From assembly GCA_034408935.1 (NCBI GenBank), contig DAOUMV010000018.1, positions 1 to 64,000 on the forward strand: DNA of 64,000 nt, read 5' to 3'. Positions 24,138-33,700 of this stretch are shown here, one piece after another. The notes under the pieces were generated by a model that saw only the letters and a program-made list of their open reading frames with translations, had not been told where the DNA came from and made no database searches. The stretch's first letter is position 1. Each line of letters starts with the position of its first letter. A program made the translations under genes and the position numbers. This DNA comes from DAOUMF01 sp034408935. Lineage in GTDB: Bacteria; Chloroflexota; Dehalococcoidia; SM23-28-2; RBG-16-64-32.

Positions 24138-27100
24138 GTGAACAGCCTCTTCGGCATCCCCATGGACACACTGATGGTGGTCTTCCTGATCGCCTTCATC
24201 GTCGTCATGGCGGTGGTCGTAGGGCTGGCGCTGCGCAACCGAGTTCTCCTCAGGCTGGGCCTGCGAAACATACAGCGGCGACCGGGACGGGCGGCCCTCA
24301 TCGTGGCAGGCCTGATGCTGGGCACGGCGATAGTGACCGCCGCCTTCAACACCGGCGACACGATGACCCACACCGTGCGGTCTACCGTACTGACCTCGCT
24401 GGGCAATATCGATGAGGTGATTTCGGTCGAGGGCGCTGACACAGAAGCGACGGTCTTCGTGGAAGCGCCAGCCAGCGACATCGACTACTTCGATGAGGCG
24501 CTGTTCCCGTCTGTGGAGGAGGCCGCTGCGAGTTCCGAGCTGATAGATGGGGTGGCGCCGGCGATCATCGAGTCCGTCGCTGTTCAAGACTTGACGACCC
24601 GACAGAACGAGCCCAGGGCAACGGTGTTCGCGACTGACCCCGAGCGCATGGAAGGCTTCGGGGAGATCAAGGACGTGGAGGGTGGGACGCTGTCCCTGGC
24701 CGACCTCGGCGCCAACGAGATCTATCTCAACGATGAGGCCGCGGATGAACTGAACGCCAGTGTCGGTGACGAAGTGTCGGTGTTTGCTGCCAACACCACG
24801 GCAAGCCCGAGTGTGAAAGCGATAGTCCAATACGACGGCAGCGGCACCGACGGGTCGGCAATACTGATGCCCCTGACCGCGGCGCAGCAGCTCCTGGGCA
24901 AGGAAGGGCGGATCAAGCATATCCTCATCTCCAACGAGGGTGGCGCCCTCTCCGGCGCGGATCACACGGACGATGTGATAGCGGAGCTGGAGCCGGCGCT
25001 CACGCCTCTGAACCTGCAGGCGGAGCCGTCGAAGCAGGACGCCCTCGACCTGGCGGAGACGCTGGGCGACACCTTCACTACTTTCTTCGTGACGTTTGGC
25101 AGCTTTTCGATCATCGCCGGTATCCTGCTGATATTCCTCATCTTCGTCATGCTGGCGGAGGAGCGGAAGAGCGAAATGGGCATGGCCCGAGCGGTGGGCA
25201 CGAAGCGGGGCCATCTGATCCAGATGTTCCTGCACGAGGGGTTGGCCTACGATCTCGTGGCGGCGGCCGCGGGAGCCCTCCTTGGTGTGGCTGTGGCCTA
25301 TGGAATGGTCTTCGTGATGACCGAGGCGCTGGCAACGTTCGGTGTGGACATCAGACACGACCTCCGGATGCGGAGTGTGGTTGTCGCCTACACCTTGGGC
25401 ATGCTTCTGACGTTCCTCGTCGTGACGATCTCGGCATGGCGGGTAAGCGCCTTGAACATCGTGAGGGCGATACGGAACCTGCCGGAGCCGGTGCTGACGA
25501 GGGGCGCCGGTCTCGGCTGGGCGTTCGGAGTGCTGGCGATCCTGCTTGGGATTCTGCTCACCGTCGTCGGCCTCGGCGCAGAGCAGGCCGCCCCGTTCAT
25601 GCTCGGCACGTCGCTCGCGCTCATAGGAGTGATTCCACTCCTGCGGCGTCTGGGGATACCGGACCGGGTGGCTTACACTGTCCCGGGACTGGTGCTGGTG
25701 GTGTGGTGGCTGCTGCCGGCCCGCATGGTGGAACGGATCACCGGCGACCTCTCGGCGGACATGTCCATTTTCATCATGAGCGGGGTGATGGTGGTCACCG
25801 GTGCCACTTGGACGATCATGTACAACTCAGACCTGCTTCTCGGCGTGGTCTTGGCCCTCTTCGGCCGCGTCCGGGGGCTGGCGCCGATTCTGAAGATGGC
25901 GGTCTCCTACCCGCTGACAAGCCGCTTCCGCACCGGCATGACACTGGCGATGTTCACCCTGGTGGTGTTCACCGTCGTGGTGATGTCCACGATCAACGAC
26001 GCCTTCCAGACGGCGTTCGACGACGTGGAGAGATACGGCGGCGGTTTCGACATCCGCGCCACTACAGTTGCCGCCAGCCCGGTACAGAACCTAGAGGCCG
26101 CGATCCGGGAGTCGGAGAACCTGAACGAGGAGGACTTCGAAGTCGTTGCCAGTCAGTCGGTGCTGTCGCTGGAGCTGAGGCAGGCCGATCTGGCGGACGG
26201 GGGGGAGTTCGAGTCCTATCCGGTGCGCGGCCTCGACGACGAGTTCATCAAGAACAACAATTACGAGTTCGCCATCATGGCGGAGGGGTACGATTCCGCA
26301 GAAGAGGTCTGGCGGGCGGTTGCGGAGAATCCCGGTCTGGCCGTGGTGGACCCGCTGCCGGTGCCGCGAAGGGACAACTTCAATGTCGGCCCCGGCGTGG
26401 ACTTCAAGCTCGATGGCTTCTTCATGGAGGACGACTCGTTCGAGCCCATCAGCATCGACGTGCGCGACCCCCAGACCGACACGTCCTTCGAACTGACGAT
26501 CATCGGCGTGCTGACGGAGTCGGTGGAGTTCGACTTCATCCTCGGAGTCTCGACGTCACAGAAGAAGCTTCCAACGGCTCTGGGTGAGCGGGCCACGCCC
26601 ACCGTGCACATGCTGACGCTCAGGGAGGGGGTGGACGCGAGCGCAACGGCCGAGGCCCTGGAGTCCACTTTCCTCGAGAACGGCATGGAGGCGGACGCGG
26701 TGAAGGACAAGCTGCAGGACGCGGTGGCGGCCAACGAGACGTTCAACTACATCCTGCAGGGGTTCATGGGGCTGGGCCTGATCGTGGGCGTGGCGGCGCT
26801 GGCCGTGATCAGCGCCCGCTCCGTAGTGGAGCGGAGACACGAGATAGGGGTGCTGCGCTCCATCGGATTCAAGGGGCGAATGGTACAGTTTAGCTTCCTG
26901 GTGGAATCGTCCTTCGTGGCCCTTTTGGGCATCGTCGTGGGGTCCGCCCTTGGCCTTGGCATCTCGTTCAACGTTATAGACGATTCCCGCCAGCAGCCGA
27001 GCTGGGAGAACATCAGCTTCGCCGTGCCGTGGCTCAACTTCCTTGTCATCTTCATCATCGTGTATGCAGCGGCCCTGGTCGCCACCTACCTACCTGCCCG

Positions 27101-27146
27101 CCAGGCCTCGCGCGTCTACCCCGCAAAAGCACTGCGGTACGAATAG
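24138..27146 (+). CDS. Large FtsX-type ABC permease (first of two)
   Basis: A 1002-residue membrane protein starting with GTG 11 bp after the ATPase gene. A first membrane segment (about residues 8-30) precedes a short cytoplasmic GLRNIQRRPGRAALIV element and a second one, then a large extracytoplasmic domain (about 75-300). A FtsX triple-helix block (about 310-450), further membrane helices (about 465-560), a second FtsX helix (about 600), a second large extracytoplasmic domain and a final FtsX block ending in LPARQASRVYPAKALRYE follow. This duplicated FtsX arrangement resembles MacB/LolCE-like mechanotransmission permeases that do not move substrate through the membrane. Confidence 0.88.
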   Translation: MNSLFGIPMDTLMVVFLIAFIVVMAVVVGLALRNRVLLRLGLRNIQRRPGRAALIVAGLMLGTAIVTAAFNTGDTMTHTVRSTVLTSLGNIDEVISVEGADTEATVFVEAPASDIDYFDEALFPSVEEAAASSELIDGVAPAIIESVAVQDLTTRQNEPRATVFATDPERMEGFGEIKDVEGGTLSLADLGANEIYLNDEAADELNASVGDEVSVFAANTTASPSVKAIVQYDGSGTDGSAILMPLTAAQQLLGKEGRIKHILISNEGGALSGADHTDDVIAELEPALTPLNLQAEPSKQDALDLAETLGDTFTTFFVTFGSFSIIAGILLIFLIFVMLAEERKSEMGMARAVGTKRGHLIQMFLHEGLAYDLVAAAAGALLGVAVAYGMVFVMTEALATFGVDIRHDLRMRSVVVAYTLGMLLTFLVVTISAWRVSALNIVRAIRNLPEPVLTRGAGLGWAFGVLAILLGILLTVVGLGAEQAAPFMLGTSLALIGVIPLLRRLGIPDRVAYTVPGLVLVVWWLLPARMVERITGDLSADMSIFIMSGVMVVTGATWTIMYNSDLLLGVVLALFGRVRGLAPILKMAVSYPLTSRFRTGMTLAMFTLVVFTVVVMSTINDAFQTAFDDVERYGGGFDIRATTVAASPVQNLEAAIRESENLNEEDFEVVASQSVLSLELRQADLADGGEFESYPVRGLDDEFIKNNNYEFAIMAEGYDSAEEVWRAVAENPGLAVVDPLPVPRRDNFNVGPGVDFKLDGFFMEDDSFEPISIDVRDPQTDTSFELTIIGVLTESVEFDFILGVSTSQKKLPTALGERATPTVHMLTLREGVDASATAEALESTFLENGMEADAVKDKLQDAVAANETFNYILQGFMGLGLIVGVAALAVISARSVVERRHEIGVLRSIGFKGRMVQFSFLVESSFVALLGIVVGSALGLGISFNVIDDSRQQPSWENISFAVPWLNFLVIFIIVYAAALVATYLPARQASRVYPAKALRYE

Positions 27147-27156
27147 GGGGAAGGCT

Positions 27157-30100
27157 GTGGACGACCTGTTCGGACTATCGATGAACTACATCATGCTCGG
27201 GTTGCTAGTCGTTCTCGCTATCGCCTTCGCCTCCATCGCTTACGTCGTCCTCCGCAGCCGCATCATGTTCAGGATGGGCCTGCGCAATATGCCGCGGCGC
27301 ATCGGTCAGACGGTCCTCATCGTCATCGGCCTCATGCTGAGCACGCTCATCATCTCGGCCGCCTTCACCACCGGCGACACCGTGGACTACAGCCTCAGCA
27401 ACACCTCCTTCACCCTCCTGGGCCATGTGGATGAGGTCATCTACAGGGAAGGGGAAGAAGGCGCCCCGAACCAGATCGAGGCCACCATCCCCCAAGAGGT
27501 CAGCGACAGGCTCAGGGCCGCCGTCGAGGCGGCCGACGACGCCAACATAGATGGCTACCTGCCCGCGCTGTTCGAGCAGGTCCCCATCCTCAATCCGGAG
27601 AGCGGTTTGAGCGAGCCGTCCGGTACCTTCGCCGGTCTTGCTGCCGACTCCATGGATGGGTTTCCGGATGTCATCTCCGCAACCACTGGTGAGCCGCTTG
27701 CCCTGGCATCCCTGGCGGATGATGAAGCCTTCATGAATGAGAGCGCAGCGGAGGCACTGGCCGCAGAGCCCGGCGAGCAAGTGCGAGTCTTCGTGCAGGG
27801 CCTACCCCATGAGTTCACGATCGCTGACGTGGTTGAGGATCGCTTCACCACCGGCGTTGGCGACTTCGAGGCTCAGGAGGGCCTGGTGACCAGGCTGGAC
27901 ACTCTTCAGCGGGTGTTCGAGCGCTCGGGAGAAGTGAACATCGTCGCCATCTCCAACACCGGAGGCGTGCGGGATGCCGTCGACCTCACCGACGATGTGG
28001 ACGCGAGCCTTGAGCGGATCATCGCTGATGAGGGCCTATCCGCGGGAGACCGTCGGGAAGGGGACGTTGCCCTCAACGTCGAGAATGTCAAGCAGGACCT
28101 GGTGAATGATTCCGAGGAGGCGGGGAACATCTTCGCCACCTTCTTCCTCGTCTTCGGGCTCTTCTCCATAGGAGCCGGCATGCTCCTCATCGTGATGATA
28201 TTCGTCATGTTGGCGGCGGAGCGGAAGCCGGAGATGGGCATGGCGCGCGCGGTCGGGACCAAGCGCGGGCATTTGATCCAGATGTTCATGTCGGAGGGTA
28301 TGGCCTACAACGTCCTCTCCGCCATGGTTGGCGCTGGTCTCGGCATCCTGGTCGCCTTCGGCATGGCTGAGATCATGGCCCGCATCTTCTCCGAGTTCGG
28401 TCTCAGCATTCAACCTCACGTCACGCTGCGGAGCATCGTGATCTCCTACAGCCTGGGCGTCGTCCTCACCTACGTGACGGTCGTCTTCTCTTCCTGGCGC
28501 GTGTCCAACCTCAACATCGTCGCGGCCATCCGCGATCTCCCCGAGGCGGAGGCCACGAATCCGGAACAGGCCACCTGGATCGGCTATCTGCGCGGCGTCC
28601 TCAACGCCTTCGTCGCCGTGGGGATTCTCCTCGTCTCCCTGATCGCTGCGGCGCGGTTCACAGAGCTAGCGTTCCTCTTCCTCATCGTCGCCCTGGTGGG
28701 CTTCGTCGGCCCCTGGCTGTATCTGCTGCGGGGCCACAACTTCAGCGCGCCCGCCGATAAGAGGATCTCCCGCAGGCCCGTGCCCAGATGGCCCTTGCTG
28801 GCGTTTCCCTTCTACTTGTGCGCTCTTCTCCTCGTGCGGCTCGCGCGTGATCGCCGGCCGCGGAGTGTCCCCGGCTGGCTTATCTTCCTTGGAATCGTGT
28901 TGGCGCCGCTTGGGCTCGTTCTGGTAGCCCTGCAGGGCCGCGATCGACCCATCGCCTGGGCAGCCGGCTTCGGTACGCTCGGCCTGGTGGTCGGCGCCTT
29001 GTTCATGCAGTGGGGACTCGCCAGCGATCTCGCCTTTCCCTTCGCCCTTGGGTTCACCCTTGTCTTCTTCGGCGGCGCCGTGATCCTCCGCTTCTTCGGC
29101 CTGCCCGCGCGCCTCGTCTTCACTGCCGCAGGGCTATTCGTCGTGGTCGCTTGGGGACTGTTTGCGGGTAACCGGCTGAAGTGGCTCGTGGGCGATCTGG
29201 AGGGAGACATGGAGATGTTCTTCCTCAGCGGCGTCGCCATGGTCGCCGCCTCTACCTTCGTTCTCATCTACAACTCGGACCTCGTTCTGGCTGTCCTTTC
29301 CCGCCTGGGCGGCCTCTTCGGCGCTATCCTGCCCGCCATGAAGACGGCCGTTGCCTACCCTCTCGCCTACAAGTTCCGCACCGGCATGACCCTCGCCATG
29401 ATCTCGCTCGTCGTATTCGCCCTCACCGTGATGTCCGCCATGAACCTGAACTTCAACCGTCTTTTCCTGGCCGATACTGCCCGCGGCGGCTGGGATGTCA
29501 TCGTGGACGAGAACCCCAATAACCCCATCTACGACCTGCCGGCCGTCCTTCGGGCAGCTGGCTCCGATGCGCAAGACAGCTTCCGCGCCGTCGGCCGCGT
29601 TACCCTGGACACGTCCGCGCTGGTCACTGAGTTCGGCCCCTCAAACCCGAACGGCGACCGGTTCTTTCACGACTACCCCGTCCTCGGTGTCGACGAGGGC
29701 TTCGTGGACGGTGGCGATATCACCCTGTCCGCCCGCTCCAGCGAATTCGAAAGCGACGAGGCCGTCTGGGAAGCGATGAACAACGAGCTGACCGTCGCCA
29801 TCGTCGATGGGTTCACCGTAGCAGGCGGGGGCATGTTTCAGGAGGACACCCTCAGCATCTCCGGAATCGATGCGGACTCCACCGAGTTCGACCCGGTCTT
29901 CCTCAACCTGCGGGATCCCGTCACTGGCAAGAACCAAAGAGTCCGCGTCATCGGCGTCATCGATTATGGCGCCAGCGCCACGTTCTTTGGTGTGTACGTT
30001 CCCGAGCGGTTGTTTGGCAAGCTCTTCGGCGAGGCTGACGTCTCCCGCCACTACGTGGGGCTTGAGAACCCGGGCGACTCGAAGGCCGTGGCCCGGGACA

Positions 30101-30582
30101 TCGAGTCCTCCCTCCTCACAACCGGCGGCCAGGCCGAGTCCCTGAAGGAGCGCATCGATGACCAGCAGGCCTTGGGCCGCAATTTCTTCCGGCTGATGCA
30201 GGGCTTCATGGGCTTGGGCCTGTTCGTAGGCATCGCGGCCGTGGGCGTGATCGCCTTCCGCACCGTCGTGGAGCGCCGCCAGCAGATCGGGATGCTGCGG
30301 GCCATCGGCTACAAGAGGAGCACCGTCACCCTGAGCTTCATGCTGGAATCGTCGTTCATCACCCTGCTCGCCGTCCTCTCCGGCGTCGGCCTGGCACTCT
30401 GGCTCTCATACTTCCTGGTCACCAGTGGTGAATTCCCCTCTGACCTGGGCGGCTTCTTCATTCCCTGGACTGAGATCTTCATCATCGGCGGATTCACCTA
30501 CGTAGCCTCGTTCGTGATGACCATCATCCCCTCCCAACAGGCCTCGCGCGTCCATCCGGCCGAAGCGCTGCGCTACGAGTAG
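27157..30582 (+). CDS. Large FtsX-type ABC permease (second of two)
   Basis: A 1141-residue paralogue of the preceding permease with the same architecture and nearly identical conserved elements (GMARAVGTKRGHLIQMF and QASRVHPAEALRYE). It carries an additional hydrophobic block in the middle (about residues 480-690) that predicts more transmembrane helices than its partner. The GTG at 27157 is chosen by alignment with the first permease (both begin with a short leader then LFG), and AGGGGGAAGG lies upstream; an earlier start would overlap the previous gene by about 100 bases. The two probably form a heterodimer driven by the shared ATPase. Confidence 0.87.
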   Translation: MDDLFGLSMNYIMLGLLVVLAIAFASIAYVVLRSRIMFRMGLRNMPRRIGQTVLIVIGLMLSTLIISAAFTTGDTVDYSLSNTSFTLLGHVDEVIYREGEEGAPNQIEATIPQEVSDRLRAAVEAADDANIDGYLPALFEQVPILNPESGLSEPSGTFAGLAADSMDGFPDVISATTGEPLALASLADDEAFMNESAAEALAAEPGEQVRVFVQGLPHEFTIADVVEDRFTTGVGDFEAQEGLVTRLDTLQRVFERSGEVNIVAISNTGGVRDAVDLTDDVDASLERIIADEGLSAGDRREGDVALNVENVKQDLVNDSEEAGNIFATFFLVFGLFSIGAGMLLIVMIFVMLAAERKPEMGMARAVGTKRGHLIQMFMSEGMAYNVLSAMVGAGLGILVAFGMAEIMARIFSEFGLSIQPHVTLRSIVISYSLGVVLTYVTVVFSSWRVSNLNIVAAIRDLPEAEATNPEQATWIGYLRGVLNAFVAVGILLVSLIAAARFTELAFLFLIVALVGFVGPWLYLLRGHNFSAPADKRISRRPVPRWPLLAFPFYLCALLLVRLARDRRPRSVPGWLIFLGIVLAPLGLVLVALQGRDRPIAWAAGFGTLGLVVGALFMQWGLASDLAFPFALGFTLVFFGGAVILRFFGLPARLVFTAAGLFVVVAWGLFAGNRLKWLVGDLEGDMEMFFLSGVAMVAASTFVLIYNSDLVLAVLSRLGGLFGAILPAMKTAVAYPLAYKFRTGMTLAMISLVVFALTVMSAMNLNFNRLFLADTARGGWDVIVDENPNNPIYDLPAVLRAAGSDAQDSFRAVGRVTLDTSALVTEFGPSNPNGDRFFHDYPVLGVDEGFVDGGDITLSARSSEFESDEAVWEAMNNELTVAIVDGFTVAGGGMFQEDTLSISGIDADSTEFDPVFLNLRDPVTGKNQRVRVIGVIDYGASATFFGVYVPERLFGKLFGEADVSRHYVGLENPGDSKAVARDIESSLLTTGGQAESLKERIDDQQALGRNFFRLMQGFMGLGLFVGIAAVGVIAFRTVVERRQQIGMLRAIGYKRSTVTLSFMLESSFITLLAVLSGVGLALWLSYFLVTSGEFPSDLGGFFIPWTEIFIIGGFTYVASFVMTIIPSQQASRVHPAEALRYE

Positions 30583-30610
30583 CCGCTGAGCGGCGTGGGC
30601 TCTTTGTGAC

Positions 30611-30638
30611 TTGACATTTTCCCCACGTCGGATAGCAT
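30611..30638 (+). promoter_or_regulatory. Promoter of the multi-PAS regulator
   Basis: TTGACA at 30611-30616, a 16-nt spacer and TAGCAT at 30633-30638, about 80 bp before the start at 30717. Confidence 0.55.
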
Positions 30639-30716
30639 CAGGGGTAAGACCTGGCAAGCTGACTCCGCATCACCTCTCCTCCTGTCGGTCGCGGATGCTC
30701 GCGGTCTGGGTGCGCC

Positions 30717-33700
30717 ATGACGAGCAACAAAAGTGGATCGGGAAACGGCGGCTCACGCGCAATAGGTGACATTACTGGCAGCAAGCCGGCGGAGCGCGAC
30801 GATCGGGGATTGGAGGAGGAATGGCGCTCCCTGGTGGAGAACATCCCGGATATTGTCATGACCCTGGATCGCGACGGCACGATCCTTTTCATCAATCGCA
30901 CTCCACCAGGCTTCACAGTCGAAGCCACGATCGGCGCAATCGTGTACGACTTCGTACCGGTGGAGCATCACGATACGCTGAGGAGGTCTCTGAAAGGGGT
31001 CTTCGAGGCCGGAGATGCCCACGATTACGAGATAGCCGCACCGGGGCCCTTTGGCCGTACTTCGTGGTATTTCAGCCGTATCGGGCCGGTCGTGAGGGAC
31101 GGCAAGGTAGTGGCCGCAGCAGTGATTGCCACGGATGTCACCGAGCGCAAGCGGGCGGAAGAGGCGCTACGAGAGAGCGAGGAGCGCTACCGGGACCTCG
31201 TCGACACGGCCCGGGATGTCATCTACACTGTCTCCGCCGATGCCACACTCCTGTCGCTGAATCCCGCGTTCGAGGCCATCACTGGCTGGTCGCGCGCTGA
31301 GTGGCTCGGCAAGCCGTTTGCTGACATCGTCCATCCGGATGATCTGTCCCTCGGCGTTGAGAACTTCCGGTGCATCCTCCGAGGAGAGGTGCCACCGCCG
31401 TCCGAGATTCGCATCCTGACGAAGTCTGGCGAATACCTCACGGGGGAGTTTGCCGCCAGACCGCTGATCGCGGACGGACAGGTGGTCGGCTCGTTCGGCA
31501 TCGTGCGCGACATAACCGGCCGCAAACGGGCGGAGGAGGCGCTGCGGGAGAGCGAAGAGCGCTTCCGCAGCGCTTTCGAGGACGCCGCTGTCGGGATGGC
31601 GCTGGTGGCGCTCGACGGCCGCATCCTGGAGGTGAACCAGATTTGCAGCCAAATGCTCGGCTATTCGAAGCGAGAGCTGACATCGATGACCTGGCAGGAC
31701 GTTAGTCACCCGGATGACCTGGACACCGTCCGGGACCGTATAGAGCGAATCGTGGGCGGGGAAATCGACTCCTACCAACTTGAGAAACGGTACGTTCACA
31801 AGGACGGGCACGTATTGTGGGGCCACTTGACCTCCTCGCTGATTCGCGGGAGCGACGGCACGCCCCTCTATTTCATCTCTCAGATTCAGGACATCACGGA
31901 GCGCAAGCGGGCGGAGGAGGCACTGCGGAAGAGCGAGGAGCGCTACCGCGACCTCGCGGAAAACCTCAACGATGCCATCTTCGAGTTTGACGCCAGTGGG
32001 CGGATGACCCATGTCAGCCCGGGGATGGAAAAGGTCAGCGGATATAGTGCGCCAGAGATGATCGGCCGCCTTATTACCGACTTCGTCTACCCGGAGGACC
32101 TGCCTGCCATGACGGATAGGGTTCGGAGACGTCCCTTTGGAGACCGAGAGCCCAGCGAGTATCGGTTCCTGCGCAAGTCCGGAGAGGCACGCTGGGTGCG
32201 CAGCCTGGGCTGGCCCATGTTCGAGGGACACCGCGTGGTCGGTTTCCGCGCAGTCTTGACGGACATCACCGAGCGCAGGCGAGCCGAGGACGCGCTGCGG
32301 CAGAGCGAGGAGCAATTCCGGCATCTAGTGGAAGAGGTCAGCGACCTCATCTATGAGGTGGACGCTGCTGGGCGCGTGACCTATGTCAGCCCCGCCGTTG
32401 AGCAGATCTTGGGCTACCGCCCCTCAGAGATGATCGGTCGGAGCCTCACTGATTTCCTGCGTCCGGACGATGTGTCGGGTGTGGTGAAGAGCTTCCAGGA
32501 GGCGCTCACGAAGATTCCAGGGCCTGCCGAGTACGGGGTCATGGCCAAGTCAGGCGAGATACGTTGGCTTCGCAACTTGGCGCGACCGATCTTGGAGGGA
32601 GACCGCGTCGTCGGTTTCCGCGGCGTTCAGACGGACATCACCGACCGCAAGCGGGCGGAGGAGGCGCTGCGGCAGAGCGAAGAGCGCTACCGGCACTTGG
32701 TGGAGAACATCAATCAGGTCATCTATGAAGTGGACGCGGATGGGCGGATATCCTATATCAGCCCTGTTGTGACGCAGCTCGGCGGCTACAGCCCGTCAGA
32801 GATGGTCGGCCGGCCTTTCACCGACTTCCTTCACCCGGACGACGTGGTTCGTGCTGTGGGGGGGTTGGGCGGGAGCCTCTCAGGAGAGCATGAACCCGCC
32901 GACTTCAGGTTCTTCTCCAAGTCCGGTGAACTGCACTGGATGCGCACCTTCGGGCAACCGATCCTCGATGGTGACCGCGTTGTCGGCCTTCGCGGGGTCC
33001 TGACGAACGTTACTGACCGCAAGGAGATCGAGCAAGCTCTGCGGGAGAGCGAAGAGCGCCACCGTCGCCTCGTGGAGAACATCAACGACGCCATCTACGA
33101 ACTGGGGGCAGATGGGCGGGTGACCTACATCAGCCCCGTCGTGGAAGAGATCAGCGGCTACACTCAATCGGAAGTCGTCGGACGGCTCTTCGCCGACTTC
33201 GTTCACCCCGATGACCTATCGGCGCTTGTAGACAGGTTCCGGAGGGGCCTGGATGGACAGCCGGAGCCCATCGAGTTCAGGATCCCGTTCAAATCCGGAG
33301 AGATACACTGGTTCCGCAGCATGGGTCAGCCCATCGTGGAGGGAGATCGAATTGTCGGTTTCCGCGGAGTCGTGAGTGACATCACCGAGCGCAAGCAGGT
33401 GGAGGACGCGCTGCGGGAGAGCGAAGCGAAGTTCCGCGCCCTCGCGGAATCGGCATCTGCTGCTGTCTTCCTCTCTGATGGAGAGACGTTCTCCTATGTC
33501 AATCCCGCGGCCGAAACCATCTCCGGGTACGCGCAGGAAGAGCTACTTTCCATGGGCTTCCTGGATATAGTCCATCCCGAATTCCGAGAGGTCAACAGGG
33601 GGAACGTCCGCGCTCAGCTTGGAGGAGAAGCGGTGCCTTCTCCGTTCGAACTCAAAATCGTCACCAAAGACGGTCATGAACGGTGGCTCCTGGCAACGTC

